A DNA stretch of 64,000 nucleotides, taken from the NCBI GenBank assembly GCA_964479045.1, contig CAYZJI010000001.1:62001-126000 (forward strand), in the 5' to 3' direction. The stretch is from 2-02-FULL-47-50 sp964479045. GTDB taxonomy: Bacteria > Pseudomonadota > Gammaproteobacteria > Eutrophobiales > Eutrophobiaceae. The notes below the pieces were generated by a model that saw only the letters and a list, made by a program, of their open reading frames with translations, did not search any database and was not told the origin of the DNA. Positions 51,043 to 59,544 of the stretch are shown here, one piece after another (the stretch's first letter is position 1; every line of letters starts with the position of its first letter). Both the position numbers and the translations under genes were made by a program.

Positions 51043-52889
51043 AATGCATACACCTGCTGCAGGTGCCGGATGAAATCTTCCGCGTTCACAAAACCTACCA
51101 GTCGATAAGGCCGTTGTTCGACACCGCGCACAAAAAACAATATGGCAGGCGGGCCGAAAATTCCGAACTCTTGCAGGAGTTCCTGATCGGTTTCATCATT
51201 CAGCGTGACATCTGCCTTGAGGAGTATCATATCTTTCAGGGCTGCCTGCACCTCAGGTTTTGCAAATGTATATTTCTCCATCTCCTTGCAGGTAATACAC
51301 CAGTCTGCGTAAAAGTCGAGCAATACCGGCCGGTTTTTCCAGTCTGCTTCAGTCAGTGCTCGTTCCAGATCGGCCTTGCTTTTAATCAATTTAAAATCCG
51401 GTTTTTCCATTGTTATCTGTGTGCCAAATCCGGATAAAGGACGGAAGACATCCTGTCCACCACTGCCCGCACCGATGATTAACATGACGCCATACACCAG
51501 CAACACCAGCCCCACTCCTTTACCCAGCGCAGCCCACCGAGGCGACGCTGTGAGCCTGTCCAGGGCGCCCATATAAATCGCAGCAACCATGAGCAGCACG
51601 CCCCACAGGAATAATGTCAGCGACGCGGGCAGTATCCGGCTCAAAAGCCAGATCGCCACACCCAGCATGATCACTCCAAAGCCGTATTTGATTTTCTCCA
51701 TCCATAGACCGGCACGCGGCAGATACTTTCCGCCAGAAGCGCCTATGATCAACAGAGGCAGTCCCATGCCAAACCCCAGTGCGAACAGGGCCAGACCTCC
51801 AAGAACAGCGTCCCCGGTCTGGCTGATGAATATCAATGCGCCTGCGAGTGGCGGTGCTACACATGGTCCCACAATCACGGCTGATAAAATGCCCATTACG
51901 CCTGCACCAATCAAAGTGCCGCCGCGTTGGCGATGACTGATGGCCAGCAGATGACCCTGTAACACCACCGGCAATTGCAATTCATAAAATCCGAACATGG
52001 AGAATGACAGCAATACAAACACGAGGCTGAAGGTCACAATGACCCAGGTTTCCTGGGCCGCGGCCTGCAGGTTGATCTGTAATAACGCCGCAATGATGCC
52101 CAGCGCCGCATAGGTGAATGACGTTGCCAGCACATATACCAGTGACAGCATGAACGCATGGCGCGTGGTGATACTGTGACCGTGCCCCACGATGATACCG
52201 GACAGAATCGGTATCATGGGCAATATGCAGGGCGTGAAGGCGAGCAGGAGACCAAAACCGAGAAAGGCCACAATGCTCGCCCAGAAACCCTCCTCCTGAA
52301 GGCTGCGGCTGATACGGTCCTGGCTGGATATGACCGCAGGCGAGCGTGCAAGATCAACAGAGGTTACTCCTGCACCCATCTGGGTGACGGACAGTTTGTC
52401 GCTGGCTGGCAGCAGTAAATCAAATTTTTTGGAAACCGGCGGGTAACAGATGGTGTCTTCCTTGCAACCCTGATACGTAACCGTTAACTCCGTCCGCACT
52501 TCAGCAACTGACGTGGAATAAGGCAGACTGATTTCCGCTGCATCATGTACAACGTAAACATTTCCGAATGCAGGATCTTCTTTTAATTCACCGGCAGGTA
52601 ATACAGGTTCCCCCAGTACAGCTTCCGGGGCCTGTATGCTGAATCTGAAATTATCGCGATAGAGGTAATAGTTCTTTTCAATTTCCCAGTTGAACAGAAT
52701 TTTACCTGCTGCTATTTCAGGCGGTGCCAGGCGAAAAGCCTCATCCGGATCCAGAAATTCTTCTTCTGCGGGCGCAGCCCGGCCCAAAGTCCCGAACAGA
52801 CTGTCCAGTTTGCTGCTGATGGATTCCGCGGCCTGCAACGGCGCAGACAACAACGCGCAAGCTATCGATGCGTAAAGTAATACTCTCAT
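51039..52889 (-). CDS. dsbD: Thiol:disulfide interchange protein DsbD
   Basis: Passes electrons from cytoplasmic thioredoxin to periplasmic proteins. It has 616 residues. A signal peptide ends near 20 (LLSAPLQAAES). The N-terminal alpha domain has GCKEDTICYPP cysteines. The membrane domain (about 8 segments) has FTPCILPM and VGPCVAPP, and the C-terminal gamma domain has YADWCITCKEMEKY. All three cysteine pairs are present. It overlaps the TlpA-like gene downstream and follows cutA by 23 bp, a frequent cutA-dsbD pairing. Confidence 0.95.
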   Translation of the reverse strand: MRVLLYASIACALLSAPLQAAESISSKLDSLFGTLGRAAPAEEEFLDPDEAFRLAPPEIAAGKILFNWEIEKNYYLYRDNFRFSIQAPEAVLGEPVLPAGELKEDPAFGNVYVVHDAAEISLPYSTSVAEVRTELTVTYQGCKEDTICYPPVSKKFDLLLPASDKLSVTQMGAGVTSVDLARSPAVISSQDRISRSLQEEGFWASIVAFLGFGLLLAFTPCILPMIPILSGIIVGHGHSITTRHAFMLSLVYVLATSFTYAALGIIAALLQINLQAAAQETWVIVTFSLVFVLLSFSMFGFYELQLPVVLQGHLLAISHRQRGGTLIGAGVMGILSAVIVGPCVAPPLAGALIFISQTGDAVLGGLALFALGFGMGLPLLIIGASGGKYLPRAGLWMEKIKYGFGVIMLGVAIWLLSRILPASLTLFLWGVLLMVAAIYMGALDRLTASPRWAALGKGVGLVLLVYGVMLIIGAGSGGQDVFRPLSGFGTQITMEKPDFKLIKSKADLERALTEADWKNRPVLLDFYADWCITCKEMEKYTFAKPEVQAALKDMILLKADVTLNDETDQELLQEFGIFGPPAILFFVRGVEQRPYRLVGFVNAEDFIRHLQQVYAL

Positions 52890-52912
52890 GCAAACAGGGG
52901 ATCCTGCCGGTT

Positions 52913-53239
52913 TTAATTGGTGACCTGGTTGATCCAGTTCAGATAGCCTTCGAGGCCTTCGACGATAGGGACAGCAATGATTTCCGGAAGTTCGTACGGA
53001 TGCAGGGCAAGGATGGTCTTTTCAACGTTCTTGTAAGAACCGCGCCTGGTCTTGATCAGCAGTTGGTATTCCTCTTTAAAATCGACTTTGTTGCCCCATT
53101 TGAAATAGGAATGTATTCCGGGAAGGATATTCACGCAGGCGGCATGGCCATTGGCCACCAGGTCCTGGGCTATTTGCTTGGCTGTAATCGAGCCCGGACA
53201 GGTAGTCAAAACCAGAAGGTACGTGGTCTCTTCGCTCAT
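52913..53239 (-). CDS. cutA: Divalent-cation tolerance protein CutA
   Basis: A trimeric ferredoxin-like fold protein of 108 residues from ATG at 53239. The longer frame from 53284 adds 15 residues unlike the family. The family motifs LVLTTCPGSITAKQIAQDLV, ACVNILPGIHSYFKW and the C-terminal HPYELPEIIAVPI are clear. In E. coli cutA lies next to dsbD and groES, as here. A metal role is described, but its mechanism is debated. Confidence 0.93.
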   Translation of the reverse strand: MSEETTYLLVLTTCPGSITAKQIAQDLVANGHAACVNILPGIHSYFKWGNKVDFKEEYQLLIKTRRGSYKNVEKTILALHPYELPEIIAVPIVEGLEGYLNWINQVTN

Positions 53240-53354
53240 TCTTTCAAATAATTCAGAGGGTTGTCTGCAAAGATTTATTTGCATTCTATACGCATCGCCA
53301 CAAATCCCCTAACGCTCTATACACAGCCAATCCATGGATTTTTCGGGCGCAGCC

Positions 53355-53382
53355 TTGACAGATCGGGCTGAATTTCTATAAT
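53355..53382 (+). promoter_or_regulatory. Consensus sigma-70 promoter of groES-groEL
   Basis: TTGACA (53355-53360), a 16-bp spacer and TATAAT (53377-53382) match the sigma-70 consensus at all twelve positions. The -10 box shares its last base with the CIRCE operator, so a bound HrcA would block polymerase. Confidence 0.9.
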
Positions 53383-53408
53383 TAGCACTCACTAAATTAG
53401 AGTGCTAA
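53382..53408 (+). promoter_or_regulatory. CIRCE operator (HrcA binding site)
   Basis: TTAGCACTC, nine bases, then GAGTGCTAA: a perfect copy of the CIRCE inverted repeat. It immediately follows the -10 box and precedes groES by 48 bp. It indicates heat-shock control by the HrcA repressor, which is kept active by GroEL. hrcA is not in the window. No sigma-32-type promoter was identified. Confidence 0.95.
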
Positions 53409-53456
53409 CAAGCTTTTTACTACAAATCCATAATCGAATTTCTGGAGAGGAAACCT

Positions 53457-53747
53457 ATGAAGATTCGCCCCTTACAAGATCGCGTGATCATCAAGCGCAT
53501 GGAAGAAGAACGCACCAGCGCTGGCGGCATCGTGATCCCTGACTCCGCCACCGAAAAGCCGATCAAGGGCAAGGTTATTGCCGTTGGTCCCGGCAAGATA
53601 CTCGATAACGGTGACAAGCGTCCGGTGGACCTGAAAGTCAACGATATCGTGCTGTTCGGCAAATATTCCGGCACCGAAGTGAAACTCAACGATGAAGAGC
53701 TGCTGGTGATGCGTGAAGACGACATCATGGGCGTCATCGAAAAATAA
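53457..53747 (+). CDS. groES: Co-chaperonin GroES
   Basis: The heptameric lid of the GroEL chamber. It has 96 residues. The opening KIRPLQDRVIIKRMEEERTSAGGIVIPDSATEKP includes the mobile loop that contacts GroEL. It ends MREDDIMGVIEK. A GGAG ribosome-binding site precedes the ATG. It is the first gene of the groES-groEL operon with groEL 52 bp downstream. Confidence 0.98.
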   Translation: MKIRPLQDRVIIKRMEEERTSAGGIVIPDSATEKPIKGKVIAVGPGKILDNGDKRPVDLKVNDIVLFGKYSGTEVKLNDEELLVMREDDIMGVIEK

Positions 53748-53799
53748 GAGCGGGACCAAAACGAATCTAAATCTATCAAGTTGAAGAGGAATCAAAACC

Positions 53800-55434
53800 A
53801 TGAGTGCTAAAGAAATCAAATTCAGTGATGACGCACGCCAGCGGATGCTGAGAGGTATCAACGTGCTGGCCAACGCCGTCAAAGTCACGCTTGGCCCCAA
53901 GGGCCGCAATGTTGTGCTGGAAAAAAGCTTCGGCGCCCCGACTGTCACCAAAGACGGGGTTTCCGTTGCCAAAGAAATCGAACTGAAAGACAAGTTTGAA
54001 AATATGGGGGCGCAGATGGTTAAGGAAGTCGCTTCCCAGACCTCTGATGCCGCCGGCGACGGTACCACTACCGCTACTGTACTGGCCCAGTGCATTGTAA
54101 CCGAAGGCATGAAGGCCGTTGCTGCCGGCATGAACCCGATGGATCTGAAACGCGGTATTGATAAGGCGGTATTGGCGATCGTTGAAGACCTCAAGAAACT
54201 GTCCAAGCCCTGCTCTGATGACAAGGCCATTGCCCAGGTCGGCACTATTTCCGCCAATTCCGATGAAGCCATCGGCAAGATCATTGCAGATGCCATGGCC
54301 AAGGTCGGTAAAGAAGGCGTCATTACTGTGGAAGAAGGTTCAGGTCTCGATAACGAACTGGATGTGGTCGAAGGCATGCAGTTTGATCGTGGTTATCTTT
54401 CACCGTATTTCATCAACAACCAGCAATCCATGAGCGTAGAGCTGGAGAATCCGATGATCCTCCTGCACGACAAGAAGATCTCCAACATCCGTGAAATGCT
54501 GCCGGTGCTGGAAGGTGTGGCCAAGTCCGGCCGTTCACTCCTTATTGTCGCCGAAGATGTGGAAGGTGAAGCGCTGGCAACCCTGGTGGTCAATACCATC
54601 CGTGGCATTGTGAAAGTGGCCGCGGTCAAGGCGCCGGGCTTCGGTGATCGCCGCAAGGCCATGCTGGAAGACATCGCCGTACTGACCGGCGGCACAGTCG
54701 TATCCGATGAAGTCGGTTTAAGTCTTGAGAAAGTCAAACTGGATGATCTCGGCACCGCCAAGAAAATCCAGATCACCAAGGAAGACACCACCATCATTGA
54801 TGGCGCCGGCAAGGCCAAGGAAATTGAAGCCCGCATCAACCAGATCCGCAAACAGATCGAAGATGCCACCAGCGATTACGACAAGGAAAAACTGCAGGAG
54901 CGTGTTGCCAAACTCGCGGGTGGTGTAGCAGTCATCAAAGTGGGTGCGGCGACTGAAGTCGAAATGAAGGAAAAGAAAGCCCGTGTGGAGGATGCCCTGC
55001 ATGCCACCCGTGCGGCCGTGGAAGAAGGTGTAGTGCCGGGCGGTGGTGTGGCCCTGTTACGCGCTCTTCCGGCACTGGACAAGGTCAAGGGCGCCAATGA
55101 TGAACAGACCACCGGTGTCAATATCATCAAACGTGCGATTCAGGAACCGCTGCGCATGATCGTGGCCAATGCCGGCGGTGAACCGTCCGTCGTGGTAAAC
55201 AAGGTCATCGAAGGCAAAGGTAACTTTGGCTTCAATGCGGCGACCGGTGAATACGGCGACATGATCCAGATGGGTATTCTGGATCCGACCAAGGTCACCC
55301 GTTCAGCATTACAAAACGCAGCTTCCGTGGCGGGCCTCCTGATCACCACCGAGGCAATGATCGCTGAGTTACCGAAGGAAGAGAAACACAGTCACCCGAT
55401 GCCGGACATGGACGGCATGGGCGGCATGATGTAA
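53800..55434 (+). CDS. groEL: Chaperonin GroEL
   Basis: ATP-dependent folding chamber. It has 544 residues. The start MSAKEIKFSDDARQRMLRG, the ATP-site region GDGTTTATVLAQ, and the C-terminal GGM-type tail (MPDMDGMGGMM) are typical. The ribosome-binding site is GAGGAAT. The gene ends in a strong rho-independent terminator at 55455, the only clear one in the window. Confidence 0.98.
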   Translation: MSAKEIKFSDDARQRMLRGINVLANAVKVTLGPKGRNVVLEKSFGAPTVTKDGVSVAKEIELKDKFENMGAQMVKEVASQTSDAAGDGTTTATVLAQCIVTEGMKAVAAGMNPMDLKRGIDKAVLAIVEDLKKLSKPCSDDKAIAQVGTISANSDEAIGKIIADAMAKVGKEGVITVEEGSGLDNELDVVEGMQFDRGYLSPYFINNQQSMSVELENPMILLHDKKISNIREMLPVLEGVAKSGRSLLIVAEDVEGEALATLVVNTIRGIVKVAAVKAPGFGDRRKAMLEDIAVLTGGTVVSDEVGLSLEKVKLDDLGTAKKIQITKEDTTIIDGAGKAKEIEARINQIRKQIEDATSDYDKEKLQERVAKLAGGVAVIKVGAATEVEMKEKKARVEDALHATRAAVEEGVVPGGGVALLRALPALDKVKGANDEQTTGVNIIKRAIQEPLRMIVANAGGEPSVVVNKVIEGKGNFGFNAATGEYGDMIQMGILDPTKVTRSALQNAASVAGLLITTEAMIAELPKEEKHSHPMPDMDGMGGMM

Positions 55435-55454
55435 TCAAGACCCATCTGTGAAGC

Positions 55455-55486
55455 AAAACCCCGCTACGGCGGGGTTTTTTTATTTT
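55455..55486 (+). terminator. Rho-independent terminator of groES-groEL
   Basis: AAAACCCCGC and GCGGGGTTTT form a 10-bp stem around a TACG loop, followed by a T-run TTTATTTT. The stem starts about 20 bp after the groEL stop. On the minus strand the run of A before the stem also reads as a U-tract, so it may work in both directions. Confidence 0.93.
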
Positions 55487-55551
55487 GTCATATGATTCAC
55501 GTACACTGTCGCGCCTGTTTCTGATCTGAATAACCGGGAACCTTAGCCCGT

Positions 55552-56361
55552 ATGTCTAAAAATAATAAATCCACCCAGGCCAGCCGTGCCGACCGGCACA
55601 AACTGTATGAAAACTCTGTACAGAATGTAAAAGCAGAAATCGATTTCATTGACACTACATTCCAGGCCCTGCGCAAACGCACGGCGCTTAAACTCCGTGA
55701 GGATTTCTGCGGCACTGCCAATACCTCCTGTGAATGGGTGCGACGCCGGAACAACAATGTCGCTTACAGTGTGGATCTGGACCCACACGTCCAGGACTGG
55801 GGCAGAAAAAATACTTTGACCAGACTTAATCCACAGCAACACAAACGCGTTACGCTGATTAATGCTGACGTGATGCAGGTCAAAACACCTGATGCTCCGG
55901 ATATCGTGCTTGCCATGAATTTCAGTTACTGGATATTCAAGGAACGGAAAACCATGATCCGTTATTTCCGGCGTGTTTATTCCACACTTGAGCCGGATGG
56001 TATTTTCTTTCTGGATGCTTTTGGCGGCTATGAAGCCACGCGCGTAATGACCGAAGTGACTGACTACAAGCGTTTTAAATATATCTGGGATCAATCGAAA
56101 TATAATCCCATCAACGGGCACGGGCTGTTCAAGATCCATTACAAATTCCCGGACGGTTCAAGGCTCAATAATGCGTTCACCTACGACTGGCGTGTGTGGA
56201 CCTTGCCGGAACTCTCCGAAATGCTGATTGAGGCCGGTTTCAAACCCACCATTTACTGGGAAGGGACGGATAAAAACAATGAAGGCGATGGCATCTTCAC
56301 GGCTGCAACAGAGGGTGAAGCCGATGCCGGATGGATTGTCTATATTTCAGCGGAAAAATAA
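55552..56361 (+). CDS. Class I SAM-dependent methyltransferase
   Basis: A 269-residue protein with a Rossmann methyltransferase fold. The SAM-binding glycine loop is modified (LREDFCGTANTSCEW in place of a GxGxG loop), followed by VDLDPHVQDW, with an acidic residue at the end of beta-2, then IVLAMNFSYWIFKERKTMIRYFRRVYSTLEPDGIFFLD. The target is unknown; small molecules or proteins are possible. It follows the groEL terminator and has its own reading frame start at 55552. Its product uses SAM that metK in the window makes. Confidence 0.8.
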   Translation: MSKNNKSTQASRADRHKLYENSVQNVKAEIDFIDTTFQALRKRTALKLREDFCGTANTSCEWVRRRNNNVAYSVDLDPHVQDWGRKNTLTRLNPQQHKRVTLINADVMQVKTPDAPDIVLAMNFSYWIFKERKTMIRYFRRVYSTLEPDGIFFLDAFGGYEATRVMTEVTDYKRFKYIWDQSKYNPINGHGLFKIHYKFPDGSRLNNAFTYDWRVWTLPELSEMLIEAGFKPTIYWEGTDKNNEGDGIFTAATEGEADAGWIVYISAEK

Positions 56362-56423
56362 ATTTGTAACGTAGCAGCTGTTATACTCATTTAGTCAGCC
56401 CTGAAAACAGGATTTTCGTAACG

Positions 56424-57446
56424 ATGGACACTTTTGATCCCGCAGACCCGGATGATCCGAAAATATCGGTCATTGGTCGTGGTCTATTGGTTGCGCTCTG
56501 CATTTATGTACTGATTATCATCGTTCTGATGATCTACTGGAGCCGCGAACCGGGTTTGTTTGATGTGGATGCTGAAGCCCGCAAGCAGCACGGTCAGGCC
56601 TCGGCACCGGTGACCGGTTACGTGACAACCGCCACTCTCATGCGGGTGGCCGAAACCTTATTGGACAAACCCGGGGGATATCTCACCAACGACCTCATGC
56701 CGCCCGGTGTTTTGCTCGATAACATCCCCAACTGGGAATTCGGCGTGGTGACTCAAACGCGCGACCTGGCGCGTGCCTTGCGTAATGATTTCAGCCGTTC
56801 ACAGACGCAGTCGACGGAAGATCCGGATCTGTCCATTGCTGATCCACATTTCCATTACGACACCGATTCATGGCTGTTACCGGCCACTGAAACTGAATAC
56901 CGCAGCGGTATCGAAGCACTCCAACGCTATCGCGATCGGCTCGCGGATGTACGCGAACCCGATGCCCAGTTTTATGCCCGGGCCGATAATCTGCGTGACT
57001 GGCTTTTGATTGTCGAGAAAAGGCTGGGCAGTCTCTCGCAACGGCTTTCGGCCAGCGTTGGGCAATCCCGGATCAACACCGATCTCAAGGGCGATCCTGC
57101 AGCACAACAGTCCACCGGCAAACCGGGGGTGGTGGAAGTCAAAACACCCTGGCTGGAGCTTGATGATGTCTTTTATGAGGCCCGCGGTTCTACCTGGGCC
57201 TTGATCCATTTTTTACGCGCGGTGGAAATTGACTTCAGGGACGTACTGGAAAACAAGAACGCTCTTGTGAGCCTGCGCCAGATCATCCGTGAGCTGGAAG
57301 CAACACAGGAAGCTGTATGGAGCCCGATGATCCTGAATGGCACCGGCTTTGGATTTGTGGCCAATCATTCCCTCGTCATGGCATCGTATATTTCCCGTGC
57401 CAATGCCGCTGTGATTGATTTACGCAGTCTGCTCTCGCAGGGCTGA
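56424..57446 (+). CDS. DUF2333 membrane protein
   Basis: A 340-residue protein of the DUF2333 family, of unknown function, found in Gammaproteobacteria. One transmembrane segment lies at about 13-37 (GRGLLVALCIYVLIIIVLMIYW). The rest is a periplasmic, helix-rich domain with the family segment GGYLTNDLMPPGVLLDNIPNWEFGVV. It starts 62 bp after the methyltransferase and ends 8 bp before the convergent sixA. Nothing indicates a partner. Confidence 0.8.
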   Translation: MDTFDPADPDDPKISVIGRGLLVALCIYVLIIIVLMIYWSREPGLFDVDAEARKQHGQASAPVTGYVTTATLMRVAETLLDKPGGYLTNDLMPPGVLLDNIPNWEFGVVTQTRDLARALRNDFSRSQTQSTEDPDLSIADPHFHYDTDSWLLPATETEYRSGIEALQRYRDRLADVREPDAQFYARADNLRDWLLIVEKRLGSLSQRLSASVGQSRINTDLKGDPAAQQSTGKPGVVEVKTPWLELDDVFYEARGSTWALIHFLRAVEIDFRDVLENKNALVSLRQIIRELEATQEAVWSPMILNGTGFGFVANHSLVMASYISRANAAVIDLRSLLSQG

Positions 57447-57454
57447 GGCGTTTT

Positions 57455-57964
57455 CTAAACCTCTTTCGGGCGCGCAATCGTCACCAGTCCGGCGGCGGCC
57501 CGTGCCGGGGCGACAGTCTTCTTGCCATAATCCAGCACGGCTATCGCGGCCGTGGTCATGAGCTTGCCACTGGTGCTCAACGGCAATTCACCCTGTGTCA
57601 GATAACTCACCAGTGTATCAAGGCCGGGATTGTGACCTGCGAGCAACATACAACTTGCGCCATTCGCATGGATTGCGATTACTTCCAGTAAATCGTCAAG
57701 GTGCGCTTCATAGACTTGTCTGTCCCACACAATTTTTTTTCCATTGATGCCGAGTTCATCGCACACCCGGCTAATGGTCTCTTTCGCCCTGAGCGCCGGT
57801 GAACTGACGATCACATCAGGCAGATAGCCTTCTTTTTTCAACCATCGCCCCATCTTTGCAGCGTCCCGGATGCCTCGTGCATTCAGAGGCCGATCAAAAT
57901 CGCTGCCCTTATCGGCAGTCCAGTCCGATTTGGCATGACGCATAATGAGCAGTGTGTGTTTCAT
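57455..57964 (-). CDS. sixA: SixA-like phosphohistidine phosphatase
   Basis: A 169-residue histidine phosphatase. The phosphate-accepting His10 is in MRHAKSDW, followed by FDRPLNARGIRDAAKMGRWL, and the second His is in LLAGHNPGLDTL. SixA removes phosphate from histidine phosphotransfer domains in E. coli. The substrate here is inferred only from length and motif. It is convergent with the DUF2333 gene across 8 bp and divergent from ppx. Confidence 0.85.
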   Translation of the reverse strand: MKHTLLIMRHAKSDWTADKGSDFDRPLNARGIRDAAKMGRWLKKEGYLPDVIVSSPALRAKETISRVCDELGINGKKIVWDRQVYEAHLDDLLEVIAIHANGASCMLLAGHNPGLDTLVSYLTQGELPLSTSGKLMTTAAIAVLDYGKKTVAPARAAAGLVTIARPKEV

Positions 57965-58043
57965 GGAATTGTCATTTGGTGGTTAGGGTTAAATACTTTA
58001 TATTCCGGTCATGCCCGGTTCACAATACGCCTGTCAATAATAC

Positions 58044-59537
58044 ATGTCAGCTACAACTGAAACCTACGCAGCCATCGATCTTGGTTCCAACAGCTTCCAT
58101 ATGATCGTGGCAAATGTGATCGATGGCCGCATCCAGGTCGTCGACAAGCTCAAGGACATGGTGCGGCTTGCCGGTGGACTGGATGACAGACAACGGCTTT
58201 CCGAAGAGGCCATGAACACGGCGCTGGAATGCCTGCAACGTTTCGGCCAGCGCATCAAGGAAATTCCCAAGAGTAATGTTCGCGCGGTCGGCACCAACAC
58301 CATGCGCCAGGCCCGTAACGGCAAGGTGTTTCTGAAGAAGGCCCGGGAAGCGCTGGGCAAAAGCATAGAAGTCATCTCTGGGCGTGAGGAAGCCCGCCTC
58401 ATTTATCTTGGCGTAGCCTACAGCAATTATCATGAGACCGAACAACGGCTGGTGATTGATATTGGCGGCGGCAGCACGGAGTTTGCCATTGGCCAGGGTT
58501 ATCATGCGCGGCTGATGGAAAGCCTCTACATGGGCTGTGTAAACATGAGCAACCGTTTTTTTGCCAGCGGAGAGATCACCGCAAAGAAAATGCGCAAAGC
58601 AATTCTTGCTGCGCGACAGGAACTTGAAACCATCGATAATAAATACAAACGGGCCGGCTGGGAAAATGTCTATGGATCATCCGGCACCATCATCGCCATC
58701 CGTGATGTGATCAAGGGACAAGGTTCTACAGACATCGGCATCTCCCTCGCCGGGCTTGAAAAACTCAAGGAGGACCTGATCGCCAAGGGCCATATCGGCA
58801 AACTGGAACTTCCGGGTCTTTCCGCAACACGTGCGCCAGTGTTTGCCGGAGGCGTGGCCATCCTGTGTGCAGCGTTCGAAGCTCTGAACCTGCAGATAAT
58901 GAATGTTTCAGAAAGCGCGTTGCGTGAAGGATTGCTGCTCGATCTCATCGGCCGTAAACACAATCAGGACATCCGCCATAAAACTGTGGCCGATCTGATC
59001 AGCCGGTATAACGTTGATGCTGACCATGCCAAACGGGTCGAAGCCACCGTCAAAACCTGTTTCAAACAATTAAAAGATTCCTGGTCACTGGACAAGGAGT
59101 CTGATCTGAAACCGCTGCGCTGGGCGGCCACCTTGCATGAGATCGGCTTTGCGATTGCACATAACCAGTATCATAAACATGGTGCCTATCTGTTAAATCA
59201 TTCTGATCTGCCGGGTTTCTCCCGTGAAGAACAGTCACGGCTGGCATTTCTGGTGCGTTGTCACCGGCGCAAGATCGCTATGGAAGAGCTGGCCCTGCTG
59301 CCGGAGGATTTGCACGAAAAACTGTTGCGTTTATGTGTGATATTGCGTCTGGCTGTAGTACTGAATCGGGGCCGCAGTCCGAATGCCCTGCCGGAATTTC
59401 AGTTGTCTGCTGCAAATGGCAACATGTCGATCAGATTTCCAGACAACTGGCTGGCAGAACATCCTCTTACCGAGGCAGATATTGCAACGGAAGCGGAATA
59501 CCTTTCCGCCATTAAAATCACACTGGCTTTCAGTTAA
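58044..59537 (+). CDS. ppx: Exopolyphosphatase
   Basis: Releases phosphate from the ends of polyphosphate. It has 497 residues. The Ppx/GppA ASKHA fold is shown by AIDLGSNSFHMIVANV at residue 10 and DIGGGSTEFAIG in the middle. An HD-like C-terminal domain follows (LRWAATLHEIGFAI with His and Asp residues). GppA is a paralogue, but the polyphosphate kinase gene next to it favours Ppx. It is convergent with ppk across 7 bp. Confidence 0.9.
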   Translation: MSATTETYAAIDLGSNSFHMIVANVIDGRIQVVDKLKDMVRLAGGLDDRQRLSEEAMNTALECLQRFGQRIKEIPKSNVRAVGTNTMRQARNGKVFLKKAREALGKSIEVISGREEARLIYLGVAYSNYHETEQRLVIDIGGGSTEFAIGQGYHARLMESLYMGCVNMSNRFFASGEITAKKMRKAILAARQELETIDNKYKRAGWENVYGSSGTIIAIRDVIKGQGSTDIGISLAGLEKLKEDLIAKGHIGKLELPGLSATRAPVFAGGVAILCAAFEALNLQIMNVSESALREGLLLDLIGRKHNQDIRHKTVADLISRYNVDADHAKRVEATVKTCFKQLKDSWSLDKESDLKPLRWAATLHEIGFAIAHNQYHKHGAYLLNHSDLPGFSREEQSRLAFLVRCHRRKIAMEELALLPEDLHEKLLRLCVILRLAVVLNRGRSPNALPEFQLSAANGNMSIRFPDNWLAEHPLTEADIATEAEYLSAIKITLAFS

Positions 59538-59544
59538 ATCCGTT

